From JAJEBT01 sp965221485 (GTDB lineage: Bacteria > Pseudomonadota > Alphaproteobacteria > MPNO01 > UBA830), in NCBI GenBank assembly GCA_965221485.1, contig OZ244893.1:1488001-1552000 (forward strand): DNA of 64,000 nucleotides, in the 5' to 3' direction. How positions within the stretch are numbered: position 1 is the first letter of the stretch; each line of letters begins with the position of its first letter. Shown here in pieces: positions 43,951 to 53,498 of the stretch. Made by a program: the position numbers and the translations under genes. The notes beneath the pieces are model-generated. The model did no database searches and had not been told where the DNA came from. It was given only the letters and a program-made list of their open reading frames with translations.

Positions 43951-44948
43951 AAGGCGAGGAAATCCTGACCGTTCAGGACCTTGAGGTCGAAATCCCGACG
44001 CCATCGGGTCCATTGCGGGCTGTCAATGGTGTAGATCTGAGGGTTGCCCAGGGCGAAACACTCGCCGTCGTGGGAGAATCAGGATGCGGCAAGACCATGA
44101 GCGCGCTCGCGATCATGCGCCTGCTTCCGAGACGGGCCCGGATCCGGGCCAGCGGCATCCACCTTGAAGGAACCGACCTGCAGGGTCTGTCAGACAGGGC
44201 GTTCGCCGACATTCGCGGTAATCGGATCGGCATGATCTTTCAGGATCCGATGACGTCGCTCAATCCCGTCTACACAATCGGTGATCAACTCGAGGAGATC
44301 TGGCTCCGGCACCGGGGCGGCCAGCGCCGGGTCGCTCGGGAACGGGCCGCCTATCTGCTCGACCGCGTGGGCATCACGAATGTCGATGCACGACTCAGTC
44401 AATACCCGCACCAGCTTTCCGGCGGACTTCGCCAGCGCGCGATGATTGCGATGGCACTCATGTGCCATCCGGTCCTGATCATTGCCGACGAACCAACAAC
44501 AGCTCTGGACGTTACGGTGCAGGCCCAGATCCTTCGCCTGCTGGACGATCTTCAGGAAGAGTTCAATATGGCGCTGATCCTGATCACGCACGATCTTGGC
44601 GTGGTCGCCCGCATTGCTGACCGGGTCGCTGTCATGTATGCGGGCCACATCGTCGAGACGGGTTCCGGCAGCCAGATTTTCGCTGCTCCCACCCACCCCT
44701 ATACCAGGGGTCTGATCGGATGCATTCCCTATCCGGGGAAGACGGAACGACGTGCAAATCTCGGATCCATTCCTGGTGTTGTGCCGTCCCTGATCGGCGA
44801 CCTCAAGGGATGCCTGTTCCGGAATCGCTGCAGTCTTGTCGAGGCTCGCTGTCGCGAGGACGGTGTCGGTGAACGATCACTGGGCGCCGGCCACAGTTAC
44901 CGCTGCATCCATTCCGCAGAGGAATTGCTGGCAAGGGCGGCATCGTGA
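43947..44948 (+). CDS. Dpp-type ABC transporter ATPase (DppD-like)
   Basis: A 333-aa ATPase. Walker A is GESGCGKT near 40, the signature is LSGGLRQR (Gly in place of the usual Gln-Arg order), Walker B is LIIADEPTTALD. The C-terminal oligopeptide/HPN domain carries the Cys segment GCLFRNRCSL. The start at 43947 lies in the preceding stop (ATGA); longer frames overlap the permease. It energises the importer with its partner below. Confidence 0.95.
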   Translation: MKGEEILTVQDLEVEIPTPSGPLRAVNGVDLRVAQGETLAVVGESGCGKTMSALAIMRLLPRRARIRASGIHLEGTDLQGLSDRAFADIRGNRIGMIFQDPMTSLNPVYTIGDQLEEIWLRHRGGQRRVARERAAYLLDRVGITNVDARLSQYPHQLSGGLRQRAMIAMALMCHPVLIIADEPTTALDVTVQAQILRLLDDLQEEFNMALILITHDLGVVARIADRVAVMYAGHIVETGSGSQIFAAPTHPYTRGLIGCIPYPGKTERRANLGSIPGVVPSLIGDLKGCLFRNRCSLVEARCREDGVGERSLGAGHSYRCIHSAEELLARAAS

Positions 44949-45901
44949 CAGCCAGCATTCTCGAATGCCTTCAGGTCAGCCGGTCTTTTCGGATCGGTGG
45001 CGGACTCCTCCAGCCAGCCAGACTCCTGCGGGCCGTCAGCGACGTATCGGTTGCCGTCAGACGAGGTGAAGTCCTGGCTGTTGTCGGAGAATCCGGTTGC
45101 GGAAAGACGACACTGGCCCGCATGCTCCTGGGGCTTCTTCCGCCGTCACAGGGTCTCATTCACTATGATGGGCGGCCCATTGCCAATGTGGGCCGGCAGC
45201 AGGTGGCTGCGAATGTGCAGCCCGTCTTCCAGGATCCGTACTCCTCGCTGAATCCCAGAAAGACCCTCTCCGAAATCATCGGTCTCCCCCTGCTGGTGCA
45301 CAAAAGAGGGTCCCTGCAGGAACGGAGACGGCGGGTGGAAGAAATCATGGCGCAGGTCGGACTGCCCCCGCACCTCATCCATGCCTATCCCAGCCAGCTC
45401 TCGGGCGGCCAGCGACAGCGGGTCGCAATTGCGCGTGCACTCGCCATCAGCCCTGCGGTCGTCGTGCTCGATGAGCCCACATCGGCACTCGATGTATCTG
45501 TGCAGGCACAGATTCTCAACCTGCTCCTCGAACTGCGCCGGCGCCTGAACCTCACCTACATTTTTATCAGCCACGATCTCGCGATTGTGGAACACATGGC
45601 CGATCGTGTCGCCGTGATGTATCTCGGTCGAATCGTGGAAATGGGACAGACGGAAAATATCTTCGACTCCCCCCGTCATCCCTATACACAAAGCCTGCTT
45701 GCGTCCATCCTGACGCCCGATGCCAATCTGGGGATTCCGGATGCATCGATTCTTGGAGATTTTCCGGATCCCCTTGATCCGCCGTCGGGATGTCACTTTC
45801 ATCCCCGCTGCCCAAGCCGGCTGCCCCACTGCCAGACCACCCGCCCTCTCGGCATCGTCGAGAACAGGCGGCAGGTCGAATGCCACCTGTATGAGGGTTA
45901 A
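44945..45901 (+). CDS. Dpp-type ABC transporter ATPase (DppF-like)
   Basis: A 318-aa second ATPase with Walker A GESGCGKTT, signature LSGGQRQR, Walker B VVLDEPTSALD and a C-terminal Cys segment GCHFHPRCPS. GTG start overlaps the DppD-like stop by four bases. It closes the transport part of the operon, and catabolic genes follow 9 bp later. That close spacing is the strongest evidence that the imported solute is the substrate of the enzymes around it. Confidence 0.95.
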   Translation: MTASILECLQVSRSFRIGGGLLQPARLLRAVSDVSVAVRRGEVLAVVGESGCGKTTLARMLLGLLPPSQGLIHYDGRPIANVGRQQVAANVQPVFQDPYSSLNPRKTLSEIIGLPLLVHKRGSLQERRRRVEEIMAQVGLPPHLIHAYPSQLSGGQRQRVAIARALAISPAVVVLDEPTSALDVSVQAQILNLLLELRRRLNLTYIFISHDLAIVEHMADRVAVMYLGRIVEMGQTENIFDSPRHPYTQSLLASILTPDANLGIPDASILGDFPDPLDPPSGCHFHPRCPSRLPHCQTTRPLGIVENRRQVECHLYEG

Positions 45902-45910
45902 ACTGTCATC

Positions 45911-46582
45911 ATGACTTCATCCGACCTGATCGAGCGGCTCCAGCATCTCGACAGCTGCGCGGTTTCCGATGCGCTGGATTCGTTCGGGCTTCCTCCGGGG
46001 GTCACGGGAATTCCGGCATGGTCTGTCCGACGCCGCATTGCCGGCCGCGCCGTCACCGTCAAGCTGGACAGCATGCGGCCAGAGGGAGCAGCTGTGCGGC
46101 ATTTGTGCACGGCAGCTGTCGAAGCAGCCGGACCCGGCACCGTCCTCGTCATCGAACAGAAATCAGGTATCGATGCTGCAGGTTGGGGAGGTGTCCTCTC
46201 CCAGGCCGCACGCATTGCCGGTATTGAAGGCGTCATTGTCGAGGGTCCTGCGCGAGACATTGACGAAGCCAGGGAGCTCGAATTTCCGGTTTACGCACGG
46301 AGCGTAACCGCCCGCACCGCTCGGGGGCGTATCCATGAGCAGGGCTTCAATGTCGCAGTCTCGCTCGGTGATCTGGAGGTACAGCCGGATGACCTGATCA
46401 TCGCCGACAGCAGCGGGGTCGCAGTGATTCCGAAGAACCATGCAACCGAGATTGTTGAAAAAGCCGAATTCATTGCTGCCCGGGAACAGGCCATGACCCG
46501 GGATATCCTGAAGGGCGAGCCGGTCAGCAAGGTCATGGGCGCCTCTTACGAGACAATGCTGGAGCGGAAAGGACAATCGTAA
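45911..46582 (+). CDS. RraA/LigK-like aldolase (4-carboxy-4-hydroxy-2-oxoadipate aldolase type)
   Basis: A 223-aa RraA-fold protein. The active-site pair Arg-Asp is in EGPARDIDEARELEFPVYAR, matching the GxRD motif of LigK-type aldolases, which split 4-carboxy-4-hydroxy-2-oxoadipate into pyruvate and oxaloacetate. Other landmarks are CAVSDALDSFGLP at the N-terminus and IIADSSGVAVIP near 160. RraA itself inhibits RNase E, but an operon with LigJ-like and ring-cleavage genes favours the aldolase. Its stop overlaps the next start (TAATG). Confidence 0.85.
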   Translation: MTSSDLIERLQHLDSCAVSDALDSFGLPPGVTGIPAWSVRRRIAGRAVTVKLDSMRPEGAAVRHLCTAAVEAAGPGTVLVIEQKSGIDAAGWGGVLSQAARIAGIEGVIVEGPARDIDEARELEFPVYARSVTARTARGRIHEQGFNVAVSLGDLEVQPDDLIIADSSGVAVIPKNHATEIVEKAEFIAAREQAMTRDILKGEPVSKVMGASYETMLERKGQS

Positions 46583-47592
46583 TGGCTGATATCGTTCTCG
46601 GAATGTGGACCACCCACGGTCCCACACTCAACACCACGCCCGATCAATGGAATGGCCGGGTCAAGGCCGACATTGCGAATCGTCATTGGTTCAGGGGGGA
46701 AGAGCTCGGTTTCAACCAGCTGGTTGAATTGCGGGCGCACGAAAACATTGGGGCAAGAATTACCGATGCCGAGCGGCAACGGCGCTACGATGCCTGTCAG
46801 GCCGGGATCCGGACCCTTGCCGACCGGTGGCAGGAAGCGAGGCCTGATGTCTGTGTCATTCTCGGCAACGACCAGCGCGAACTGTTTCTGGAAGACATCC
46901 AGCCCACCTTCACCATCTATGGCGGCGAGACGTTTTACAACCAGCCCTTGACGAAGGAACAGAAGGCCCTGTTGCCTCCGGGGATCGAAGACGCAGAATG
47001 GGCCTATCGGCCCGATCAGCACACGGTATATCCTGGCCTCCCGGAACTCGCCCATGTCATCTTTGAACAGGCCATCGAGGATGACTTCGACCTTGCCTCA
47101 TCAAACGATTGGCCGACGCACAGGAACCACCGCCATGCCGGCACCCCCCACGCCTTCAGTTTTGTTCTCCGCCGCATCATGAACGACAACGCAATCCCTA
47201 CCCTGCCGGTCATTGCCAATACATTCTATCCGCCAAATCAGCCAACCGCCCGGCGCTGTTTCGCCTTCGGCGAAATGATCGGACGGGCCATTCGTCAGTG
47301 GAAGTCGTCGGCGCGGGTTGCGGTGGTCGGCTCGGGCGGCATGTCCCATTTTTGCATCGACGAAGAGCTTGACCAGAGATTTCTGGCAGCCTTTTCCCGC
47401 CGCGACACTGAGGCCCTGAAGGGCATCGAGCAGAATCTTCTCCAATCAGGATCATCGGAACTGCGCAACTGGATCGTTGCTGCAGGCGTCCTTTTCGGAA
47501 CGGACCTTTCGGGCGACATCATCGATTATGTGCCCTGCTATCGTTCACAAGCAGGAACGGGGACCGCCAACGCGTTCGTCTGTTGGCAATAG
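46582..47592 (+). CDS. Class III extradiol ring-cleavage dioxygenase (LigB superfamily)
   Basis: A 336-aa LigB-superfamily dioxygenase. His12 in GMWTTHGP matches the first iron ligand position of LigB; further His-rich segments are WPTHRNHRHAGTPHAFSF near 180-200 and VVGSGGMSHFCIDEEL near 265. It would open a catechol-type ring by extradiol attack using Fe(II) and O2. It is longer than LigB (about 300) and shorter than fused gallate dioxygenases (about 420), and no LigA-type small subunit is present. Substrate uncertain: gallate, protocatechuate or another dihydroxy acid. Confidence 0.85.
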   Translation: MADIVLGMWTTHGPTLNTTPDQWNGRVKADIANRHWFRGEELGFNQLVELRAHENIGARITDAERQRRYDACQAGIRTLADRWQEARPDVCVILGNDQRELFLEDIQPTFTIYGGETFYNQPLTKEQKALLPPGIEDAEWAYRPDQHTVYPGLPELAHVIFEQAIEDDFDLASSNDWPTHRNHRHAGTPHAFSFVLRRIMNDNAIPTLPVIANTFYPPNQPTARRCFAFGEMIGRAIRQWKSSARVAVVGSGGMSHFCIDEELDQRFLAAFSRRDTEALKGIEQNLLQSGSSELRNWIVAAGVLFGTDLSGDIIDYVPCYRSQAGTGTANAFVCWQ

Positions 47593-47608
47593 CGCTGCCC
47601 CTTCCGGC

Positions 47609-49180
47609 ATGCCCGATTCCACCCAGGTCGTCATCGCGGGTGGCGGCCCTGTGGGCCTTGCGTTGGCAGTCGACCTTGGACTGCGCGGAATTTCCTGTGT
47701 CCTGATCGAACGTAATCGCGAGATACATGAAATTCCAAAAGGACAGAACCTTGCACAACGCACACTTGAGAATTTCTGGTTCTGGGGCATCGCGGAGAAA
47801 CTTCGGGCTGCCCGTGTCATGCCCGCAAGTTTTCCCAACAGGTTCGTTATCGCCTATGGAGATCTTGCGAGCGAATTCTGGTACACACCGGCAACCCGGG
47901 CCGTCGTCGACGAATATTATTTCCAGCAAGGCGACCGGCTTCCCCAATACCTGACGGAACAGGTTCTCATCGATCGCTTGTGCGACCTGCCGCAGGTAAC
48001 CGTGAAGCGGGGCTGGTCAGTATTGTCGATCAACCAGGATTCAGACGGTGTTGCGGTCACCCTCAGGGAGTGGGATGACGGAAATACAGAAACGTTGCGC
48101 GCCGACTACGTGGTCGGCTGTGACGGAAGTCATTCCCTTGTACGGAGACAACTCGGTCTGGCGTCAACCGGCACAGATTACGAACAGAGAATGGTCCTTG
48201 CGGTGTTTCGCTCGGATAATCTCGATGCCGCGCTCAAGCATTTGCCAAGGGCCATCATTTATCGCGTGGTCCACAGGGACCTGAACGGATTCTGGCGGTT
48301 CTTCGGGCGCGTCGACGAACGGGAGCGCTGGTTTTTTCATGCTCCGGTCGATACAGGCGCTGATCTCCGCGAGGACTCCGTCAGGAAACTGCTATGGCAG
48401 GCAGCCGGTGCCAACTTTGACTGCAGTTTTGATCATATCGGGTATTGGGATCTCCGTGTTTCCATCGCCGAACGGTTCAGGGCCGGGCGCGTGTTTCTTG
48501 CCGGTGACGCGGCGCACAGTCACCCGCCCTATGGCGGCTACGGGCTGAATACGGGTATTGATGACGCGGCGAATCTGGGCTGGAAGCTCGCCGCCTTCCT
48601 TGCTGGATGGGGCGGTGAAGCGCTTCTCGAGTCCTATGACGAGGAACGTCGTCCCGTAGCCATGGAAACCTCAGAGCAGTTCATAGATCAAAGAATTGCC
48701 AGAGACCGCGACTTCTTCCATCGCTATAACCCCGACAGCGATCGGAAAACCTTTGCACGCATGTGGAAACAGCACCGCACCTCAGGCCATCAACGGATGC
48801 TGGACTACGCACCGCATTACGAGGGTTCCCCTGTCATTGCCGGCGCAGCGCTGACCCGGAGCGGTGCGCGCGGCGCACACAGCCACCGTGCCAGAGCCGG
48901 CCATCATCTGACACCATGGCCCCTGTCCTCCGGACACAATGTCTTCGAGGAGCTGGGGCCCGGTTTCACACTGATTGCGCCCAACTCCGGGGAAGAGGTG
49001 ATCAGGGCCTTCGAAACAGAGGCGCACGCCGCCGCCCTGCCCCTCAAGGTCATCAGGGACCACCAGCAGAAGCCGGCGATGATACTGGTTCGCCCCGATC
49101 GTCATATCGCCTGGACCGGCAGCGAAATGCCCGGAAACATTTCGGAACTTCTGGCACAGGTGACCGGCCGAAATCAGTAA
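47609..49180 (+). CDS. FAD-dependent aromatic monooxygenase (PheA/TfdB type)
   Basis: A 523-aa flavoprotein hydroxylase. VVIAGGGPVGLALAVDLGLRG at the N-terminus binds ADP; the DG motif is VGCDGSHSLVRRQLG near 165-180; the GD motif is VFLAGDAAHSHPPYGGYGLN near 295-315; a thioredoxin-like tail ends the protein. Members ortho-hydroxylate phenols or hydroxybenzoates. The start at 47609 lies 16 bp after the dioxygenase gene; earlier in-frame starts overlap it. It would create the dihydroxy substrate for the dioxygenase. It is the last gene of the operon. Confidence 0.93.
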   Translation: MPDSTQVVIAGGGPVGLALAVDLGLRGISCVLIERNREIHEIPKGQNLAQRTLENFWFWGIAEKLRAARVMPASFPNRFVIAYGDLASEFWYTPATRAVVDEYYFQQGDRLPQYLTEQVLIDRLCDLPQVTVKRGWSVLSINQDSDGVAVTLREWDDGNTETLRADYVVGCDGSHSLVRRQLGLASTGTDYEQRMVLAVFRSDNLDAALKHLPRAIIYRVVHRDLNGFWRFFGRVDERERWFFHAPVDTGADLREDSVRKLLWQAAGANFDCSFDHIGYWDLRVSIAERFRAGRVFLAGDAAHSHPPYGGYGLNTGIDDAANLGWKLAAFLAGWGGEALLESYDEERRPVAMETSEQFIDQRIARDRDFFHRYNPDSDRKTFARMWKQHRTSGHQRMLDYAPHYEGSPVIAGAALTRSGARGAHSHRARAGHHLTPWPLSSGHNVFEELGPGFTLIAPNSGEEVIRAFETEAHAAALPLKVIRDHQQKPAMILVRPDRHIAWTGSEMPGNISELLAQVTGRNQ

Positions 49181-49237
49181 CCGGAACCGGAGCCGACGGC
49201 ATCTCCCGAAGCTATGATGCCTCGCCTGATCCTGCCT

Positions 49238-50506
49238 TCACGGCCGGTGGACGCGCACCTTGGCCAGAAGAATGAGCAGCCCCACAGCGAGAAAGACAAT
49301 TATGCTTGCCATGCCGGCCCGCTGGGAGTCCGCCCATGTGGTTACGGTCGCCAGAACAAAGGGGCCGACAAAGGCCGTCACCCGTCCCGAGAAGGCGAAG
49401 AGTCCGAACATTTCGGTCCGATGTTCCTCGGGCGCCAGATGGGCCATCAGGGAACGGCTTGCCGACTGGGCAGCGCCAAGAAAGGCAGCCAACGGCAGTC
49501 CGAACACCCAGAACATCAGCTTTCCTTCCAGCACGAGAAGGGGTGCACCGAATGCGATGAGCCCGACCAGGGCAATCACAATGGTCTCCTTCGATCCGAT
49601 CCAGTCATCAACCCATGAAAACACGACTGCGCCCAGCCCTGCCACCACGTTCATCGCAATCGCGAGGACGATGATCTCTTCTGCGCCGAACCCGAAGGTT
49701 TGACTGGCATAAACCGCACCGAATGCGAACAGCGTATTCAGCCCGTCGACATAAAACAGCCGGGCGCACATAAACCATGCGATATCGCGAAAATCGCGAA
49801 TCCGGCGGATGTTTCGGATCAGGGTAGTGATTCCGTCGCCAATAGCCGCACCAAGCGCCATCTTGCGGCTGCGGGCATCGGGAACGAACAGGAACAGCGG
49901 CAGACAGAAAACGGCAAACCAGACCGCGGAAACCGGTCCCGATATGCGGACATGCTCAAGCTCTTCCCTGGAGAGGCCGAACGGCGGTGTTTCGCTCTGA
50001 ATGAAGACGAGGAGCAACAGGGCCAGACAGCACAGCCCACCCGCATAACCCAGACCCCAGCCCCAGCCCGAAAGGCGGCCGATCTGATCCGGCGGTACCA
50101 GATCAGGCAACATGGCATTGTAGAAGGCCTGCCCCAACTCGAAAAAGACGTTGGCGACGACGAAGACAAGGAGGGCGTAGAAGACCAGGGACGAGTCAGG
50201 CGCGGCATACCAGCACAGCGCCGATCCAATAACGGTGATGGTTACAAAGCACGCAAGCCACGGCTTTCGCGGCCCCGAACTGTCAGCAATCGAACCGAGT
50301 ACCGGACTGAGAATCGCGATCAGCAGTCCCGAAACCGAGAGCGCGTAGCCCCATTGTGCGGTTCCCGTGATCTTGTCCTCGGCCACGGATCCCACGAAAT
50401 ATACCGAGAACACGAACGTGACCATGACGGTCGGAAAAGCGGAATTGGCCCAGTCGAAGAAACACCAGGCCGCACGGGCGCGGCGGGACGCTGTTGTCGG
50501 GTTCAT
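49238..50506 (-). CDS. MFS transporter of the UMF1 (Atg22-like) family
   Basis: A 422-aa integral membrane protein with about twelve helices. WCFFDWANSAFPTVMVTFVFS at the N-terminus is the UMF1/Atg22-like signature (a Trp-Asp-Trp-Ala-Asn-type motif). IADSSGPRKPWL is the loop 2-3 motif of the major facilitator superfamily. AAGGAGT lies six bases before the ATG. It could import or export an aromatic or amino acid; ligand unknown. Convergent with the hydroxylase gene and upstream of the 800-aa oxygenase/reductase on the same strand orientation but transcribed away from it in its own unit. Confidence 0.9.
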   Translation of the reverse strand: MNPTTASRRARAAWCFFDWANSAFPTVMVTFVFSVYFVGSVAEDKITGTAQWGYALSVSGLLIAILSPVLGSIADSSGPRKPWLACFVTITVIGSALCWYAAPDSSLVFYALLVFVVANVFFELGQAFYNAMLPDLVPPDQIGRLSGWGWGLGYAGGLCCLALLLLVFIQSETPPFGLSREELEHVRISGPVSAVWFAVFCLPLFLFVPDARSRKMALGAAIGDGITTLIRNIRRIRDFRDIAWFMCARLFYVDGLNTLFAFGAVYASQTFGFGAEEIIVLAIAMNVVAGLGAVVFSWVDDWIGSKETIVIALVGLIAFGAPLLVLEGKLMFWVFGLPLAAFLGAAQSASRSLMAHLAPEEHRTEMFGLFAFSGRVTAFVGPFVLATVTTWADSQRAGMASIIVFLAVGLLILLAKVRVHRP

Positions 50507-50688
50507 GGAGACTCCTTCGATTGGCCATTCCCAAGTGCCGGCTTGGGCGGAATGCCATCTTTCCGGGATTGTCGATCGACCTGACCGGGAGCTTCCGGAA
50601 GGTTTCGCATAAAGGGGAACACAGCTTCAGAGGTCCCGCCGTTATTCCGCGGTCCCTGCAGACCCCGCCGCTTCGTCAAGGGGAACTC

Positions 50689-53091
50689 CTACGAAGCCGA
50701 CCGGGCCTTGACACCCGCGGCAGCCCCCACCGCAGCACTTTTCATTTCCCAATCGACTCCCTTGTGCTGGAACGAAAACTCGGACGGCTCCGCTGATGCC
50801 GGACGCGCCTGTTCCCGCAACTCCTGCAATTGCAGCCGCTCCCGTTCGAACTCCCGGTACGCGGCAAATCTTCCCGCCTGGTAGGGATCAGGCCAACCGA
50901 TGTCTTCGATGCCATAATGGGCCGCCGCCTGTTTGGTAAAGTACGGATTGTAAAGATGGGTGCGCGCCAGCGCCACGATATCGGCGCGCCCGGCACCAAC
51001 AATGGTATTGACCTGATCCCATGTGAAAATATTTCCGGCAACCACCGTGGGAATGCCGGCCTCGATGCGGATCTGCTCCGAAAACGGCGCCTGGAACATC
51101 CGCCCGTAGACCGGCTGCTCCGACGGATCTGTCTGACCCGTCGAAACATTGATCAGATCGCATCCATGGTCCTTGAAGGCACGAGACATGATCACGGCGT
51201 CCCCGGCCGTGGTTCCTCCATCGATCCAGTCCGTCGCGGATATCCGGACCGACATGGGCAGGTCTTCGGGCCAGGCATCGCGACAGGCGACGAAGACCTC
51301 GAGAGGAAAGCGCAAACGGTTCTTAACAGATCCCCCATAGGCGTCGGTACGCCGGTTCGTCACAGGAGACAGGAACGAGGCCAGCAGATAGCCGTGGGCG
51401 CAATGCAGCTCAAGGTGATCAAACCCCGCCGCAACCGCGCGTCCGGTTGCCGCAACGAAGTCCTCAATGACCCGGTCCATATCCGCCCGGGTCATTTCAC
51501 GGGGGACTTGCGATTCCCTGAGATAAGGAATCGGGGATGCCGAGATCAGGTCCCATCCCCCTTCCTGCAGCGGCTGGTCAATACCATCCCAGGCCAGTCG
51601 TGTCGCACCCTTGCGGCCGGCATGACCGATCTGGACGCCCAGTCTGGCCTCGGATCGTTCATGAACAAAGTCAGCTATACGCCTCCACTCTCGCGCCTGA
51701 TCATCGTTCCAGATTCCTGCGCAGCCCGGTGTAATGCGCGCCTCGGGGGAGACGCAGGCCATTTCGGTGAAAACAAGACCGGCGCCACCGAGGGCCCGGC
51801 TGGTCAGATGAACATAATGCCACTCATCGGGTACGCCGTTGGCCGCACTGTACTGGCACATTGGCGACACAGCGACGCGGTTGGAAAGCCGCATTCCCCG
51901 CAGTTCGAGAGGCGCGAACATCGGCGGCCGGGCCTGTATATCTACCCCCGGGACAGCCGCGTCACGGCTGAACCATGCATCGACATCCTCGATGAATGCA
52001 GCATCCCGCATCCTCAGGTTGTCATAGGTAATCGCCTTGGAGCGGGACAACAGGCTGAAAGTGAACTGGACCGGATCCATATGCCAGTAGCGCCTGACAT
52101 GCTCGAACCACGACAGCGATACATCGGCCGCATGTTGCAACCGTTCCACCTCATCGCGGCGTATGGCTTCGTAAGCCTTCAGAACTTCAGGAACATCCCC
52201 CGGTTCACGAAAACAGTCATAAAGCGCGATGGCATCTTCCATCGCGAGTTTGGTTCCCGATCCAATCGAAAAATGAGCGGTATGGGCGCAATCACCGAGG
52301 AGCACGAGGTTATCCCGGACCCAGCGCTCACAGCGGATCATTGGAAAATTACGCCAGATCGAACGGTTCGCGACGACGGAATGGCCTTCAAGAAAGTCTT
52401 CGTACAACTTCTCGACATAGGCCACCGTATCGGCTTCCGTCGCATCCTCGAGACCTGATCTCTGCCAGGTAACTTCATCGGTCTCTACGATCCAGGTGCT
52501 CATCTCGCTGTTGTATTGGTAGGCATGCAGATTCCAGAGACCCGCCTCATTCTCCCGGAAGTCGAAAGTGAAAGCGTCCAATGCGCGGGTTGTTCCCAGC
52601 CATACGAACTTGTTGGGCCGCCAGTCGAAGCTCGGTCGAAAGTGATCGGCGTAGTCATCCCGGATCCATGAGTTGATACCATTGCATCCGATCACAAGGT
52701 CAGCATCCGGGGCCAGTTGATCGAGCGTCGTGATTTCCCGTTCAAAGAGCATCCTGATGCCGAGTTCCCGGCAACACTCTTGCAGGATGAGAAGCATGTC
52801 CTTCCGCGACATGCCACAAAATCCATGGCCTCTGGAGATGACTTTCCGACCCCTGACGTAGGTGTGAATGTCGTCCCAGTATGCAAACGTCTTGCGGATC
52901 CGCTCATAGGACACCGGGTCGTAGGTGCGGAAGTGACCGAGGGTTTCGGCCGAGAACACAACTCCGAACCCGAAGGTATCGTCGGCGCGGTTCTGCTCAT
53001 AAATCGTGATCTCGTGATCGGGGTCGGCCTTTTTCATCAACAGCGCGAAATACAGGCCGGCAGGCCCTCCTCCAATGATCTCGATCTTCAT
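50689..53091 (-). CDS. Fused 2-aminobenzoyl-CoA (or salicylyl-CoA) monooxygenase/reductase
   Basis: An 800-aa fusion. Residues 1-380 form a PHBH-like FAD hydroxylase (IEIIGGGPAGLYFALLM; GD motif LLGDCAHTAHFSIGSG). Residues 400-790 form an old-yellow-enzyme reductase (FAPLELRGMRLSNRVAVSPM, QIGHAGRKGA, LHCAHGYLLASFLSP). The combination is known from 2-aminobenzoyl-CoA monooxygenase/reductase, which hydroxylates and then reduces the ring, and from salicylyl-CoA 5-hydroxylase-type relatives. GGAG lies seven bases before the ATG at 53091. It is 27 kb from the other pathway genes but shares their promoter palindrome. Confidence 0.92.
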   Translation of the reverse strand: MKIEIIGGGPAGLYFALLMKKADPDHEITIYEQNRADDTFGFGVVFSAETLGHFRTYDPVSYERIRKTFAYWDDIHTYVRGRKVISRGHGFCGMSRKDMLLILQECCRELGIRMLFEREITTLDQLAPDADLVIGCNGINSWIRDDYADHFRPSFDWRPNKFVWLGTTRALDAFTFDFRENEAGLWNLHAYQYNSEMSTWIVETDEVTWQRSGLEDATEADTVAYVEKLYEDFLEGHSVVANRSIWRNFPMIRCERWVRDNLVLLGDCAHTAHFSIGSGTKLAMEDAIALYDCFREPGDVPEVLKAYEAIRRDEVERLQHAADVSLSWFEHVRRYWHMDPVQFTFSLLSRSKAITYDNLRMRDAAFIEDVDAWFSRDAAVPGVDIQARPPMFAPLELRGMRLSNRVAVSPMCQYSAANGVPDEWHYVHLTSRALGGAGLVFTEMACVSPEARITPGCAGIWNDDQAREWRRIADFVHERSEARLGVQIGHAGRKGATRLAWDGIDQPLQEGGWDLISASPIPYLRESQVPREMTRADMDRVIEDFVAATGRAVAAGFDHLELHCAHGYLLASFLSPVTNRRTDAYGGSVKNRLRFPLEVFVACRDAWPEDLPMSVRISATDWIDGGTTAGDAVIMSRAFKDHGCDLINVSTGQTDPSEQPVYGRMFQAPFSEQIRIEAGIPTVVAGNIFTWDQVNTIVGAGRADIVALARTHLYNPYFTKQAAAHYGIEDIGWPDPYQAGRFAAYREFERERLQLQELREQARPASAEPSEFSFQHKGVDWEMKSAAVGAAAGVKARSAS

Positions 53092-53150
53092 GGGTTTCTC
53101 CATCCGCAGGGCATTGACCGGACATGCTGACATGAGTGTGAGCCGAAATT

Positions 53151-53166
53151 ATTTTAAACTTAAAAC
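53151..53166. promoter_or_regulatory. Second copy of the palindromic operator, upstream of the monooxygenase/reductase
   Basis: ATTTTA-AACT-TAAAAC, 60 bp upstream of the start at 53091. It has the same arm length, spacer length and right arm as the site at 20874, with one arm mismatch. Sixteen-base near-identity in a GC-rich genome is unlikely by chance, so a common regulator is inferred. Confidence 0.7.
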
Positions 53167-53498
53167 ATTTCTGCGGAAACATGATTATCGGTCGGGTGGA
53201 ATGGGTTGATCCAGGTTCCGCAGTCGTGGGGGGTGACACCGGCTCTGTCGGATGCGCCGAAGAAATGTCAGGAGCGCGTCGTTCCCTGGATCGGGAATCG
53301 GCGCGGCCAGGCCGATTGGTGCCAAGGCAAGTGCCACCATCCGGGTGACATCCGGGAGGGTGTCGGGGCGATCTCGAAGGACGTTATTCGCCGAGGGGCA
53401 TCCGGTTGCATTGCAAGAGACCGGTTACCGTTCCGGATCAGAACGCAGGACAGGGAAGCAGGGACTGTCAGGACAGGGGGAAAGAAGACGACTGATCT
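53167..53498. other. Intergenic stretch between palindrome and ligase gene end
   Basis: About 330 bp without a convincing gene. It lies between the leftward ligase gene's stop and the monooxygenase promoter. A plus-strand frame across it lacks a ribosome site and any family resemblance. Confidence 0.4.
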
